A DNA stretch of 64,000 nucleotides from Ruegeria lacuscaerulensis (GCF_013033355.1 NZ_WQDY01000003.1:310001-374000), one strand, 5' to 3'; counted from the first letter of the stretch, positions 26,443-36,256 are shown. Made by a program: numbers and translations. The notes: generated by a model not told the origin, from the letters alone.

Positions 26443-27198
26443 TTACCGCATCCTGAGCGCACCGTCGATGCGGATGACCTCTCCGTTAAGATAGTCCATT
26501 TCCACGATGAACCCGGCGAGTCGCCCGTATTCGCGCGGATCGCCCAGACGAGCAGGGTTGGGCACATCGGCGGCCAGCTGTTGCTGTACCTCTTCAGGCA
26601 GCCCAGCCAGCATGGGGGTCATGAAGATGCCCGGCGCAATTGCCATCACACGAATACCCGAGGACGCCAGATCGCGCGCCATGGGCAGGGTCATGCCTAC
26701 GACCCCGCCTTTCGAAGCCGCGTAAGCGGCCTGGCCTTTTTGTCCATCAAACGCAGCGATTGAGGCGGTATTGATGATCACACCACGCGCGCCATCGGGT
26801 TCGGGGTCATTCTTGGTCATCTCGACCGCCGCCAGGCGGGATACGTTGAATGTGCCGACTAAGTTGATGTCTATGGTGCGTTGAAACGCGTCCAGAGGAT
26901 GTGGGCCCTCTCGTCCAACTGTCTTGACGCCCACAGCGATCCCGGCGCAGTTCACGGCTGCGGTAATGCGTCCCATCCGCTCAACTGCGAAGGCCATTGC
27001 TTTGGAAACAGATGCTTCGTCGGTGACGTCCGTTGGTGTGAAATGGCCACCGATCTCGGCTGCGACCTGCGGGCCACGGTCGGCATCGCGGTCCAGAATC
27101 GTTACCTGCGCGCCCTTATCCGCGAAATGGCGTGCTGTAGCTTCGCCCAGTCCCGAGGCGCCTCCGGTGATCACGGCGGCGGTGTTCGATAGCTGCAT
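26443..27198 (-). CDS. SDR family dehydrogenase (3-hydroxyacyl-CoA dehydrogenase type II-like)
   Basis: The 251-residue oxidoreductase has the cofactor motif TGGASGLGEA (about 11-20), Asp36 in ILDRDADRG (suggesting NAD), NCAGIAVG, and catalytic Ser-Tyr-Lys in NTASIAAFDGQKGQAAYAASK. The sequence is close in layout to HSD17B10-type enzymes that act on short 3-hydroxyacyl-CoAs. I chose the ATG at 27198, with GAGGAA upstream, over the longer frame to 27315. A 16-bp palindrome lies just upstream. Confidence 0.85.
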   Translation of the reverse strand: MQLSNTAAVITGGASGLGEATARHFADKGAQVTILDRDADRGPQVAAEIGGHFTPTDVTDEASVSKAMAFAVERMGRITAAVNCAGIAVGVKTVGREGPHPLDAFQRTIDINLVGTFNVSRLAAVEMTKNDPEPDGARGVIINTASIAAFDGQKGQAAYAASKGGVVGMTLPMARDLASSGIRVMAIAPGIFMTPMLAGLPEEVQQQLAADVPNPARLGDPREYGRLAGFIVEMDYLNGEVIRIDGALRMR

Positions 27199-27218
27199 TG
27201 CAGGTTCCTCCGAGTGAT

Positions 27219-27234
27219 ATGAACAAGTGTTCAT
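27219..27234. promoter_or_regulatory. Palindromic operator candidate upstream of the SDR gene
   Basis: ATGAACA-AG-TGTTCAT is a perfect 7+2+7 palindrome ending 21 bases before the SDR start. Its form is like operators of TetR-family regulators, but no such regulator is encoded next to it. Confidence 0.55.
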
Positions 27235-27404
27235 TAACTTGGCAACCCCCTCGGTGTCCAGTGATCGAGCATGGGTTTGTTGTGTCTGGGGCGCAAAACC
27301 TAAAGGTATTCTCATATTCGGTTAATCCGCCTTTCACGCCCGGTCGCCACTTCGTGACTGAAGAAATTCGGGAATTTGAGTGTTTTGCGATTGGAGGTGC
27401 TGTG

Positions 27405-28487
27405 ATGCGAAAATTTTTGAAAGGTAGTGCTTGCGGGCTGCTTGTCGTCCCGTTGGCTGGAGTAATTTATGTAGGCGAGGTCGCTGCTGCGACAGAGACC
27501 TGTAACTGGAAAACGGCGCGCGACGCGACCAAACGAGGAGACTACGCGTCTCTGTGCGAATGCGCGCAAGTAACACCCAGCTTTCTGGAACGTCTGCAGC
27601 GACAGGCGGATTTCGATACCACGCTGCGGGTCACCAGCGAACAATGCCCGGGCCTGACCGGTTTGCTGACCGATCTTCCGACTGCTTCGATAGGTGCAAC
27701 GGGTTTGAACGGAGAAAGCCGCAGCAGCGAACAGTTCGCGGATGCTGGTCCCGGAGCAGGGGGCGGCGGCCCCGGTGATGGCGGCGGCGATGGCCCCGGC
27801 AATGGTGGCGGCGGCGGTGATGGCCCCGGTAATGGCGGTGGAGGCGATGGTCCCGGTAATGGCGGCGGTGGCGACGGCCCCGGTAACGGCGGCGGCGGCG
27901 ATGGTCCCGGTAACGGCGGCGGCGGCGATGGTCCCGGTAATGGCGGCGGTGGCGATGGCCCCGGTAACGGCGGCGGTGGCGATGGCCCTGGTAACGGAGG
28001 TGGCGGCGATGGCCCCGGTAATGGCGGCGGTGGCGATGGCCCTGGTAATGGCGGTGGCGGCGATGGCCCCGGTAATGGCGGCGGCGGCAACGGCGGCAAC
28101 AACGGAGGCCCTGGTAACGGCAACGGCAATGGTGGCAACCCCGGCAACGGTGGTGGCAACAACGGGGGTTCTGGTCCGGGCACCGGCAACGGCGGCGGTA
28201 ACAATGGGCAGGGCGGCGGCTCTGGAAACGGCGGCGGCGGCAACGGAAATGGCGGAAACAACGGAGGCGGCAACGGCGCTGGCGGTCAGGGTAACGGAGG
28301 CAACAATGGTGGCCCCGGTAACGGTAATGGAAACAACGGTAACCCCGGCAATGGCGGCGGCAACACTGGCGGTTCCGGCCCCGGCACCGGTAATGGCGGC
28401 AGCAACAATGGTCAGGGCGGCGGCTCGGGCGATGGAGGTGGTGGCAATGGCAACGGTGGGAACAATGGCAACCGTGGGAACCGTTAA
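27405..28487 (+). CDS. Secreted glycine/asparagine-rich repeat protein
   Basis: The 360-residue protein starts at ATG 27405 with a perfect GGAGGT upstream. It has a signal peptide (MRKFLKGSACGLLVVPLAGV, likely cleaved near VAAA), a ~70-residue domain with four cysteines (TETCNW, LCEC, EQCPG), then only repeats. About eleven copies of the nine-residue unit GDGPGNGGG (27-base DNA unit, about 27788-28085) are followed by two long copies of a 68-residue glycine/asparagine-rich block (offset 204 bases, starting near 28089 and 28293). The periods are not collagen GXY or RTX. A surface, matrix or adhesion role is a guess. A terminator follows. Confidence 0.8.
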   Translation: MRKFLKGSACGLLVVPLAGVIYVGEVAAATETCNWKTARDATKRGDYASLCECAQVTPSFLERLQRQADFDTTLRVTSEQCPGLTGLLTDLPTASIGATGLNGESRSSEQFADAGPGAGGGGPGDGGGDGPGNGGGGGDGPGNGGGGDGPGNGGGGDGPGNGGGGDGPGNGGGGDGPGNGGGGDGPGNGGGGDGPGNGGGGDGPGNGGGGDGPGNGGGGDGPGNGGGGNGGNNGGPGNGNGNGGNPGNGGGNNGGSGPGTGNGGGNNGQGGGSGNGGGGNGNGGNNGGGNGAGGQGNGGNNGGPGNGNGNNGNPGNGGGNTGGSGPGTGNGGSNNGQGGGSGDGGGGNGNGGNNGNRGNR

Positions 28488-28510
28488 CTTAACCGGCATA
28501 TGAAATGACA

Positions 28511-28540
28511 ACGGCCACCCTGCAGGGTGGTCGTTTTTTT
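28511..28540 (+). terminator. Intrinsic terminator of the glycine-repeat gene
   Basis: Arms ACGGCCACCC (28511-28520) and GGGTGGTCGT (28525-28534) pair over 10 bp with one G-U around TGCA, followed by a run of seven T. It lies between this gene and convergent tyrS; on the minus strand it lacks a good T-run. Confidence 0.88.
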
Positions 28541-28560
28541 CAGGAATAGGCGTATGGGTT

Positions 28561-29805
28561 TTAGCCCAGTTGCACCAAAGCGTGACGTTTCTTCCCGGCG
28601 CTCAACTTGATCGGCGAAGACAGTGCGTCTGCGTCGATCATCAACCCTGCGTCAGTCAAGGGGGCATCATCCAGCTTGGCCCCGTTCTCGGCGATCAGGC
28701 GCTTTGCTTCTTTTCCGGACTTGGCCAATCCAGACTTCACGATCAGCTGAACAATCGAGGCAGGCAACTCAGCTGCTCCGACAGTCAGGGTCGGAAGATC
28801 ATCGCCCACACCGCCTTTTTCGAAGACCTCACGCGCGGTTGCTTCGGCCGTGGCCGCGGCCTCGGCGCCGTGCAGCAGGGTGGTGACTTCGTTGGCGAGG
28901 CGGATTTTGGCTTCGTTGATCTCGGACCCTTGCAGCGCGGCCAGGCGGTCGCATTCATCGACGGGCAGTTCGGTGAATATCTTCAGGAAACGCCCTACGT
29001 CTGCGTCGGTGGTGTTGCGCCAGAATTGCCAGAACTCATACGCGCTGAGCATGTCTCCGTTTAGCCAGACTGCGCCCCCCTGCGACTTGCCCATCTTGCG
29101 GCCGTCACTGGTGGTCAACAGCGGTGTGGTCAGGCCGTAGATCTCGTGATCCAATACGCGGCGGGTCAGGTCGATACCGTTGACGATATTGCCCCACTGG
29201 TCCGATCCACCCATCTGCAGAACGCAGCTATAGCGGCGGTTCAGCTCTAGGAAGTCATAGGCTTGCAGGATCATGTAGTTGAATTCGAGGAAGCTCAGCG
29301 ATTGTTCGCGGTCCAGCCGCGATTTTACGGACTCGAAAGACAGCATCCGGTTGACCGAGAAATGCCGCCCGATATCGCGCAGGAAATCGAGGTAATTCAG
29401 GCTGTCCAGCCATTCCGCGTTGTTCAGCATCAGCGCGCCGGTCTCGCTGTCATCATAGGACAGGTACTTGGCGAACACCTTTTGCATCCCGGCGATATTT
29501 GCGTCGATCTGTTCGGGGCCCAGCAGGGGGCGTTCATCCGACCGGAACGAGGGGTCACCCACCTTGGTCGTACCGCCACCCATCAGCGTGATCGGCTTGT
29601 GGCCGGTCTTTTGCAGCCAGCGTAGCACCATGATGTTCATCAGGTGGCCCACATGCAGCGACTGAGCCGTTGCGTCATAGCCGATATAAGCTGTTTGCAC
29701 CCCGCTGATCAGCGCCTCGTCAAGGCCCTGATAATCGGTGCAGTCGGCGAGAAAGCCGCGCTCGATCATCGTGGCGATGAAATCCGATTTGGGGTGGTAG
29801 GTCAT
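28561..29805 (-). CDS. tyrS: Tyrosyl-tRNA synthetase
   Basis: The 414-residue class I synthetase has the HIGH-type motif HVGHLMNI (about 51-58), the tyrosine-site segment with [16 protein letters not shown], the KMSKS-type motif KMGKSQGG and a C-terminal S4 RNA-binding domain ([20 protein letters not shown]). It charges tRNA-Tyr. It is divergent from anmK with ~180 bases between. Confidence 0.96.
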   Translation of the reverse strand: MTYHPKSDFIATMIERGFLADCTDYQGLDEALISGVQTAYIGYDATAQSLHVGHLMNIMVLRWLQKTGHKPITLMGGGTTKVGDPSFRSDERPLLGPEQIDANIAGMQKVFAKYLSYDDSETGALMLNNAEWLDSLNYLDFLRDIGRHFSVNRMLSFESVKSRLDREQSLSFLEFNYMILQAYDFLELNRRYSCVLQMGGSDQWGNIVNGIDLTRRVLDHEIYGLTTPLLTTSDGRKMGKSQGGAVWLNGDMLSAYEFWQFWRNTTDADVGRFLKIFTELPVDECDRLAALQGSEINEAKIRLANEVTTLLHGAEAAATAEATAREVFEKGGVGDDLPTLTVGAAELPASIVQLIVKSGLAKSGKEAKRLIAENGAKLDDAPLTDAGLMIDADALSSPIKLSAGKKRHALVQLG

Positions 29806-29986
29806 ATCCGTGCCCTTTGGGTTTATGTTGCGGGGCAGTGTATAGGCGGTGGGGGTGGCAAGGAAAAGGCACCTTTTGCACGAAAAGCGCGGGCCGGGCC
29901 CGATGTGGCTTGCACTGTCTTCGCGTTACCGTGCAGGTTGAGGCCAACGCGCCGGATCAACGGGCGTGAGGAACACGAGGGCAAAC

Positions 29987-31120
29987 ATGGGTCGGGCGAT
30001 CAGCAAAACGGGCGCGGTTAGGGCATTGGGCGCCATGTCGGGCACGTCTCTGGACGGTGTTGATACGGCTGTGGTCGAAACCGATGGTGTGCGCATTCTG
30101 GGCTTTGGTGCCAGCGGATACCGGGCCTATTCTGATGCCGAGCGTGCGGTTCTGCGGGCCGCGCTGGGCCAGTGGCACGGGCCCGAGGTCGATGCCGCCG
30201 CCGAGTTGGTCACGGTTGCCCATGCCGAGGCGCTGTCCGAGTTCGATGAAATTGACTTGATCGGTTTTCACGGTCAGACCTTGGCGCATGAGCCGCGCGG
30301 GCGGGGGACGTTGCAGGTGGGCGATGGAGACGGTCTGACACAGGCGCTGGGTGTTCCGGTCGTGTGGGATTTCCGCAGCGACGATGTAGCGATGGGGGGC
30401 GAGGGTGCTCCGCTGGCGCCGTTCTTCCATTTTGCCTGCGCCAAGTGGATCGGCGCGACCGAACCCTTGTGCTTCCTGAACTTGGGCGGGGTGGGGAACC
30501 TGACCTATGTGGACCCCAGCTTTGACGGCCCTGAGGCCCCTGGCGCGCTGCTGGCGTTCGACACGGGCCCGGCAAACGCGCCCGTGGATGACCTTATGCA
30601 GGCGCGGCTGGGCCTGCCGATGGACCGGGACGGCGCGCTGGCTCGCCAAGGGTCGGTCGAGGCGGGTGCGCTGGAGTTGTTCCTGTCCGAGCCGTTCTTT
30701 CGCAAAATGCCCCCCAAATCGCTGGACCGGAACGACTTTGCCGAGATGATCCGTCTGGTGCAGGAACTCTCGGACGCCGACGCCGTAGCGACCCTGACCG
30801 GCATGTGTGCCGCAGGCGTGATGCAGGGGATGGAGCATTGCCCCAAACCCCCCGCGCGCGTGCTGGTTACGGGCGGAGGCCGCCGCAACCCGGTTCTGAT
30901 GGACATGCTGCGCGCGGGCCTCGATTGCGCGGTCGAACCGGTCGAGACCGTGGGTCTGGACGGAGACATGCTGGAGGCCCAAGCCTTCGCCTATCTCGCC
31001 GTCCGTGTGGCGCGGGGCTTGCCGACCTCATGCCCCGGAACCACAGGCGTCAGCGCGCTTGTGGGAGGAGGCGTAGTGAGTAGTGTCGAGCGTATTGAGG
31101 ACTCGATTAAGCGTTTTTAG
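29987..31120 (+). CDS. anmK: Anhydro-N-acetylmuramic acid kinase
   Basis: AnmK opens and phosphorylates 1,6-anhydro-MurNAc in cell-wall recycling. The 377-residue protein has the family start [18 protein letters not shown] (ATP-binding), then [18 protein letters not shown], a later [12 protein letters not shown] and [16 protein letters not shown] chose the ATG at 29987, with GAGGG 7 bases upstream; the frame could start with GTG at 29966. It is linked in function with nagZ in the same window. Confidence 0.93.
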   Translation: MGRAISKTGAVRALGAMSGTSLDGVDTAVVETDGVRILGFGASGYRAYSDAERAVLRAALGQWHGPEVDAAAELVTVAHAEALSEFDEIDLIGFHGQTLAHEPRGRGTLQVGDGDGLTQALGVPVVWDFRSDDVAMGGEGAPLAPFFHFACAKWIGATEPLCFLNLGGVGNLTYVDPSFDGPEAPGALLAFDTGPANAPVDDLMQARLGLPMDRDGALARQGSVEAGALELFLSEPFFRKMPPKSLDRNDFAEMIRLVQELSDADAVATLTGMCAAGVMQGMEHCPKPPARVLVTGGGRRNPVLMDMLRAGLDCAVEPVETVGLDGDMLEAQAFAYLAVRVARGLPTSCPGTTGVSALVGGGVVSSVERIEDSIKRF

Positions 31121-31317
31121 ATCACTCTATGTGTCACATCAATAACTATCATTTAGTGTGCTTTATGCAAACAAAGCCTAGATTTATTGGTCTATTGTTG
31201 TGAAATGAGTGCACTAAATTCGCGTCAAGTCACATTTTAGTCATTTTCTTTTGTTTGGATTAGATCCTCGAAAATAAACTGGGTGGCGGTATTCGACTAG
31301 GCTCGAGGGAGAAGGGT

Positions 31318-32292
31318 ATGCCATCTGAAAACAGTGGAAATTTCCTTGACTACGTGAAGTCATCAGGCGCGGGAGCTTCGCGTCTGCATGAATCCGAAAA
31401 TAACAAACAATCCATCGGAACTTTGAGCGGTGATCTGCTGATGATCGATGAGTCAGCGGCCGCCAGGGGCAGCAAAGGGCCGCCAGCAGGCATAGGCGGC
31501 GGGGGTGAAACCGAAACAGAGGTTGTCACGGACACGTACATCACCGGTCAAGGCGACGGAATCGACGACAGCCTTCAATACAATATTGAAGTCCGGTTTG
31601 TAGGTGACTGGCCTGAAGATCTGAAGTCAGTGTTCATTGCGTCCGCAGACTATTTGGCTTCGCTTGTGGATGGCGATATCGAAGACGCTGTCGATGGAGA
31701 AGGGAACCTCTACGACGACCTCGTCATCATGGCGGATTTGGATGCCATAGACGGAGAAGGCGGCGTGCTGGGGCAGGCGGGTCCGACCGCAATACGCTCT
31801 GATACTGGTTTGCCAGCTTTGGGAGAAATGACGTTCGATGAAGCGGACGCTCTGGCGTATCATGATGCTGGGCAATTCGATGATATTGTTCTGCATGAAA
31901 TGATGCATGTCATGGGTCTTGGTACGCTTTGGGATTACTACGGTCTGGTATCGACTGTGGTGGATGACAATGGCACCAGACGGCCGACTGATGACATAGT
32001 GACCAGCGTTTATACCGGTGATGCAGCGAACTCAGCATATGTCGGCTACTTCACTGAAGACGATTTCTTGTTTGTAGAGACTGACGGTGGGTCGGGCACA
32101 GCCGGAGGACACTGGGACGAAGAAGAGTATCAGGATGAGCTGATGACCGGGTATATCGGGTATGTGGCTGATGATGGCTCGTATGATGCCACCAACTATT
32201 TGTCAGATTGGTCAGTCGCGTCCCTAGAGGATCTTGGTTATGTCCTTGCGGAAGGTGCGGCTGGCATCGAAAACGAAATCGCACTGGCATAA
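31318..32292 (+). CDS. Leishmanolysin-like (M8-type) zinc metalloprotease
   Basis: The 324-residue protein has the metzincin zinc motif HEMMHVMGLGTLW (193-205), a third-ligand candidate His265 in GTAGGHWDEEEY, and a Met-turn candidate Met276 in DELMTGYI. The order GTAGGHWDE...ELMTGY is typical of bacterial leishmanolysin relatives. The Glu of HExxH is present, so it is probably active. There is no signal peptide; the acidic N-terminus and short hydrophobic C-terminus suggest export by another route, perhaps type I secretion, or a cytosolic role. Its 5' region is unusually AT-rich. The start ATG is preceded by GAGGGAGAAGGG. Confidence 0.75.
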   Translation: MPSENSGNFLDYVKSSGAGASRLHESENNKQSIGTLSGDLLMIDESAAARGSKGPPAGIGGGGETETEVVTDTYITGQGDGIDDSLQYNIEVRFVGDWPEDLKSVFIASADYLASLVDGDIEDAVDGEGNLYDDLVIMADLDAIDGEGGVLGQAGPTAIRSDTGLPALGEMTFDEADALAYHDAGQFDDIVLHEMMHVMGLGTLWDYYGLVSTVVDDNGTRRPTDDIVTSVYTGDAANSAYVGYFTEDDFLFVETDGGSGTAGGHWDEEEYQDELMTGYIGYVADDGSYDATNYLSDWSVASLEDLGYVLAEGAAGIENEIALA

Positions 32293-32323
32293 TATTCTGG
32301 TCATAAGCTGCTTGATGACGTCT

Positions 32324-32347
32324 GGTTGCTAGCCATCCAGAGCAACC
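32324..32347. other. Inverted repeat between convergent genes
   Basis: Arms GGTTGCT (32324-32330) and AGCAACC (32341-32347) pair over 7 bp between the protease and desaturase genes. There is no T-run on either side, so termination is possible but not shown. Confidence 0.4.
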
Positions 32348-32357
32348 GCCGGTGTTG

Positions 32358-33248
32358 TTAGTTCCTTACTTTGCGGATGTACGCGCTTGTAAAGTCAGAA
32401 TACCCGTCTGATGTCGATCTCAAATGCGCTCGGGTCCATCTGTGCAGCGCGGGTAGCTGATGGAAGGGGACATTCGGAAAGGCGTGGTGCTCGGCGTGGT
32501 AGGGCATGTTCCAGGCCAGAAAGCGGATCAGGCGGTTGGTGAAAGTGGTTCGGGAATTCTCGAGCATATTCGCGACCGGCGGACAGAGCCCGTGCTCGGC
32601 CAGAAGGTACAGCCTCAGAAAGGGCTGGCCGACCAGAACGGGCAGCAGCCACAGCCACCACAGCAGGGGTGATATAAACAGGCTAACAAGCGCCATGGCG
32701 TAGAGGCCCAGCAGCACCCGCGCCTCCAGCCGCATGGCTTTGTGCTGACGCGCCGGTAGATAGGGAGCGTCGATCCGGCCACGGGTATTTTGCACCAGAA
32801 CCTGCGCCATGCCGCGCCAATAGGGCCAACCGCTGAGGTAAATCAGCAGGCTGGGCCAGTTGTCGGGCTTGGGTTTGCCGCCCAGTTCGGGATCATTCTC
32901 GGGGTGGTTGGTCCATTTGTGATGGGCCAGATGAAAATAACGGAACCAGACAAAGGGCAGGGCAATCGGAGTCGCCACCAGATGGCCCACGACCTCATTC
33001 ATCCAAGGGGATTTGAACGGCGTCTTGTGCGTGCATTCATGGCTGAGGGTAAAGAGGAAGACCAACAGGATACCCTGAGGCAGGATCAGCAAAGGCCAGA
33101 AAGGCACCCGCGCGATGATGCCGATACTGGTGGCAGACAACGCCAGTAGATACAGCGCCAGATGCCGCAGCCCGGCCGTGTTGGACCGCTCTTGTAGCTT
33201 GTCTTTAGTCTCGGCTGGAATGGACGCGATGAGGGCGCGGTGATCCAT
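32358..33248 (-). CDS. Fatty acid desaturase family protein
   Basis: The 296-residue membrane protein has the three histidine boxes of the di-iron desaturase/hydroxylase family: HECTH (70-74), HLAHH (106-110) and HAEHH (near 258, in MPYHAEHHAFPN). Hydrophobic segments lie at about 30-70 and 90-105, with another pair near 170-200. It introduces a double bond or hydroxyl into a lipid. The substrate is unknown. The start follows the cupin gene stop by 3 bases, so the two are cotranscribed. Confidence 0.85.
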   Translation of the reverse strand: MDHRALIASIPAETKDKLQERSNTAGLRHLALYLLALSATSIGIIARVPFWPLLILPQGILLVFLFTLSHECTHKTPFKSPWMNEVVGHLVATPIALPFVWFRYFHLAHHKWTNHPENDPELGGKPKPDNWPSLLIYLSGWPYWRGMAQVLVQNTRGRIDAPYLPARQHKAMRLEARVLLGLYAMALVSLFISPLLWWLWLLPVLVGQPFLRLYLLAEHGLCPPVANMLENSRTTFTNRLIRFLAWNMPYHAEHHAFPNVPFHQLPALHRWTRAHLRSTSDGYSDFTSAYIRKVRN

Positions 33249-33251
33249 GGC

Positions 33252-33671
33252 TTAGCTTTTGGGTATATCGAAACCCGGCGCAGCCAGCTCGAACCTGTCG
33301 AACTCGAACCCCGGAGAAACCGTGCAGCTGACCAGCGTATAGGCGCCAGTACTGCGCGCAGCCTGCCAGTGGTTTTTGGGAACGATCAGTTGGGGCGCGC
33401 CTTGGGTTAGATCTGAGGATAGGAAATGTTCGGTCGCCGGGCCGTCATCCGAGGCGCTGAGCGACAATATCAGCGGATCGCCAGCGTGATACAGCCAGAT
33501 CTCGGTCGCGTCGACACGGTGCCAGTGGCTGCATTCCCCCTCGGCCAGTAGGAAGTAGATACAGGTGCCGGTGGCGCGGCCTGCGTTGTCGGCGCGCCAT
33601 GTCTCGCGGAACCAACCCCCTTCGGGGTGCTGTTGCAGGTTCAGGTGGTCGATAATCTCTTGTGCGGTCAT
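33252..33671 (-). CDS. Cupin (DUF985) family protein
   Basis: The 139-residue protein starts [25 protein letters not shown] and has the cupin strands with [20 protein letters not shown] and a late [27 protein letters not shown], both signatures of DUF985. It is a small beta-barrel of unknown activity. The ATG at 33671 is chosen over 33704, because the extra residues are unlike the family. It is divergent from selO. Confidence 0.83.
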   Translation of the reverse strand: MTAQEIIDHLNLQQHPEGGWFRETWRADNAGRATGTCIYFLLAEGECSHWHRVDATEIWLYHAGDPLILSLSASDDGPATEHFLSSDLTQGAPQLIVPKNHWQAARSTGAYTLVSCTVSPGFEFDRFELAAPGFDIPKS

Positions 33672-33736
33672 GGGGCCCTCGGGGTGTTTGGGGCGATTAT
33701 GCACGGGATCGCGCGATCCGCTATGGTATTCACGCA

Positions 33737-33761
33737 GAGGAGGAATATGTTTGCCGCATGA
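33737..33761 (+). promoter_or_regulatory. Ribosome-binding site with four-codon upstream frame before selO
   Basis: A strong GAGGAGGA (33737-33744) is followed at 2 bases by ATG TTT GCC GCA TGA (33747-33761), whose stop overlaps the selO ATG (33758). The spacing from the site to selO itself is 13 bases, longer than usual, so ribosomes may reach selO by coupling through the mini-frame. Confidence 0.45.
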
Positions 33762-35176
33762 CCCTTACGATCCCGTTTGACAACAGCTACGCCCGCCTTC
33801 CCAACAGCTTTTACGCTCGGCAGGCCCCGGTGCCAGTGAGATCGCCGCAACTGATCGCCTTTAACAGCGATCTTGCGGCGATCCTTCGCGTGAGCCCTGG
33901 TGAGGTGCAGGATATGGCCGAAGCCTTTGCCGGGAATACGCTACCCGAGGGGGCAGAGCCGATCGCACAGCTTTACTCGGGGCATCAATTCGGCAACTAC
34001 AACCCCCAGCTGGGAGACGGCCGCGCGGTGCTTTTGGGCGAGACTGTCGGAACAGACGGCGTGCGCCGTGATATTCAGCTGAAGGGATCGGGCCCCACGC
34101 CTTTCAGCCGTCAAGGGGACGGGCGCGCATGGCTGGGGCCTGTGCTTCGTGAATACGTGGTATCCGAGGCGATGCACGCGCTGGGCATTCCCACCACACG
34201 AGCTCTGGCGGCTGTCGAGACCGGAGAGATCGTGCTGCGCGAGGGTCCAATGCCCGGCGCTGTCCTGACCCGTGTTGCGCGCAGTCATTTGCGTGTGGGG
34301 ACGTTTCAGGTTTTTGCTGCGCGGGGACAGTTGGATAGCCTGCGCCGCCTGACCGAATACGCGATTGAACGTCACTACCCACAAGCCGATGGACCCATGG
34401 GCCTGTTGCGCGCCGTCGTACAGGTGCAGTCCGAGTTGATTGCGGCATGGATGAGTGTTGGTTTCATCCATGGGGTGATGAATACCGATAACTGTTCGAT
34501 TGCCGGAGAGACAATCGACTACGGCCCTTGTGCGTTCATGGACAGCTATCACCCCAATACGGTCTACAGCTCGATCGATCGGATGGGGCGCTATGCCTAT
34601 TCGAACCAGCCCGACATCGCTGTCTGGAATCTGGCTCAACTGGCCACCGCCTTGATCCAGCAGATGGAGGACAAGGACGCGGCGGTTGAGGAAGCGACCG
34701 AGATCATTCACGCCATGCCCGACCTGTTGCAGCAGAACTGGTTAGCACGTTTCCGGGCCAAGATCGGCCTTGCGACCAAAGAGGATGGCGATCAGCAGAT
34801 GATCTCGGACCTATTGGCACGGATGGCGCAGGGGCAGGCGGATTTCACCAATACGTTTCGCGCGCTGGGTAGTGACGCGGCGCGGGATCAATTCGCAGAT
34901 CCTCAGGCATTCGATGCATGGTCCGAGGGGTGGCATTCTCGCTTGGAACGCGAGGACGACCCAACGGCAACCATGTCCTCTGCGAACCCGGCCTTTATTC
35001 CTCGTAATCACCGCGTGGAACAGATGATACAAGCGGCGGTGCAGGGCGACTATGCACCGTTCCAGCGGTTGAATGACGTTCTTTCACGTCCCTATGAAGA
35101 CCAGCCCGAGGCAGTTGACCTGACACATCCGCCGTCAGAGGCTGAGGTCGTTCACGCCACGTTCTGCGGCACCTGA
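33758..35176 (+). CDS. selO: Protein adenylyltransferase SelO (YdiU family)
   Basis: SelO is a pseudokinase-fold enzyme that transfers AMP to Ser, Thr or Tyr of proteins. The 472-residue protein matches family length and has [22 protein letters not shown] (split), the catalytic-region signature [20 protein letters not shown] and the following [17 protein letters not shown]. The usual C-terminal selenocysteine/cysteine position is represented by Cys near the end (HATFCGT). The family is tied to redox stress. The 3' end overlaps the convergent cyclase-FHA gene by 25 bases. Confidence 0.9.
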   Translation: MTLTIPFDNSYARLPNSFYARQAPVPVRSPQLIAFNSDLAAILRVSPGEVQDMAEAFAGNTLPEGAEPIAQLYSGHQFGNYNPQLGDGRAVLLGETVGTDGVRRDIQLKGSGPTPFSRQGDGRAWLGPVLREYVVSEAMHALGIPTTRALAAVETGEIVLREGPMPGAVLTRVARSHLRVGTFQVFAARGQLDSLRRLTEYAIERHYPQADGPMGLLRAVVQVQSELIAAWMSVGFIHGVMNTDNCSIAGETIDYGPCAFMDSYHPNTVYSSIDRMGRYAYSNQPDIAVWNLAQLATALIQQMEDKDAAVEEATEIIHAMPDLLQQNWLARFRAKIGLATKEDGDQQMISDLLARMAQGQADFTNTFRALGSDAARDQFADPQAFDAWSEGWHSRLEREDDPTATMSSANPAFIPRNHRVEQMIQAAVQGDYAPFQRLNDVLSRPYEDQPEAVDLTHPPSEAEVVHATFCGT

Positions 35177-36063
35177 GGGCGGCCCAGAATCTGGAATTGC
35201 AGACAAGCCTCTGACACGTCGATGGGCAAGGTCGGAGATATCAGCCCACTATCCGCCAGCATGACGGATTCGCGTTTGAGCTGGATTTCCCGTCCGGTTT
35301 CCGACTTCACATAGGTGCCCGACGTGCTGCGATCCGACAGGATCAGCTTGCCATCCTTCATGGTCAAAACCATGTGCAGGCGGGACACCCATGGTTGGCT
35401 CAATACCACGTCGCAATCCGGTGAACGGCCTATCTTTAACTCGCCATTGTCCTGACACCGCCACGAGCGGTCCTCGTGGGACACAACAAGCGTCAGCCCC
35501 TCAGGTGCGTTGAAATGCGCCTCGGTTCGACCATAAGACAAAGGCAGCCGCGTCTGGGTGAAAGTGCTCATGGTCGGGCTGATCAGAGAATGCGCGGCGA
35601 ATTGCTCGGTCAGGCCCTTGAGGTTCAGCCGACCCAGTGGTTTGAGCATGCGGCGCAGGGAATCTGGCAACAACCCGGCGGCATCTTCACTGACGCATGC
35701 CTCACCGGGATTTGCCGCCGTTGCAAGGCGGGCAGTGATATTTACGGCCTCGCCATACACCCCTTTTTCGGCCAAAACGATCTGTCCGGAGTGGACGCCC
35801 ACATGAACGGACAGAGAGGTTTCAGGCGATCCCTCGATCAGCTCCAGCACTGCGTTTATTGCGGCATTGGCATCCAGAAAGTAGCTAAGGACATCGTCCC
35901 CCTTCTGCCCAACCTGCGTGCCGCCATGTTGGCGCAACACATGTCTCAACCGATCCAGTTCGAGTTGGATCAACCTTTGGGCTTCTGTGTCCCCGACAGC
36001 CTTGTAGAGCGGCGTGCTTCCCGAGATGTCGGCAATTACCAGAGTGGCGAAGGTGGTTTCCAC
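35152..36063 (-). CDS. Adenylate/guanylate cyclase with C-terminal FHA domain
   Basis: The 303-residue protein joins a class III cyclase domain (about 1-175) to an FHA domain (about 205-285). Cyclase residues are present: metal Asp12 (ADISGST) and Asp56 (KGDDVL), purine Lys54, and Asn108/Arg112 of VNITARL. The usual Asp before that motif is Glu (YGEAVN). The FHA core [19 protein letters not shown] and STSGTYVK is intact, so binding of phosphothreonine peptides is likely. It should be a cytosolic cAMP or cGMP producer under control of Ser/Thr phosphorylation. Which nucleotide is made cannot be told. Confidence 0.85.
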   Translation of the reverse strand: METTFATLVIADISGSTPLYKAVGDTEAQRLIQLELDRLRHVLRQHGGTQVGQKGDDVLSYFLDANAAINAVLELIEGSPETSLSVHVGVHSGQIVLAEKGVYGEAVNITARLATAANPGEACVSEDAAGLLPDSLRRMLKPLGRLNLKGLTEQFAAHSLISPTMSTFTQTRLPLSYGRTEAHFNAPEGLTLVVSHEDRSWRCQDNGELKIGRSPDCDVVLSQPWVSRLHMVLTMKDGKLILSDRSTSGTYVKSETGREIQLKRESVMLADSGLISPTLPIDVSEACLQFQILGRPQVPQNVA

Positions 36064-36256
36064 GTGAGATCCTTGGGTTCGGTTTGCGGCACTCTAGCTG
36101 CGCAGAACAGTTTGCACACGCGATTTGCGCTTGTTTAACGCACTTTGTGGCGAAATTCTCCTTTGAAAGTTGTTCTGTGCCTAACTCTTGGAAATTTCAT
36201 GTTGCGCTGGGCGCAGGGCGTGGCACTGTTGGGGCTGATAATCAGCCCCGAACGCT

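Noticed and set aside
27788..28085. Regular 27-base repeats as a possible CRISPR array
   Set aside because: The units are back to back without spacers, are in frame with the protein, and no cas gene is present.
27312..28511. Long minus-strand open frames (up to 399 codons) across the glycine-repeat gene
   Set aside because: They arise from the repeat codon pattern, encode only Pro/Ala/Thr runs, and lack a signal or start context. The plus frame has a signal peptide, an ideal ribosome-binding site and a terminator.
31129..31139. ATGTGTCACAT as a CRP site upstream of the protease
   Set aside because: The half sites touch with one base between; CRP needs six.
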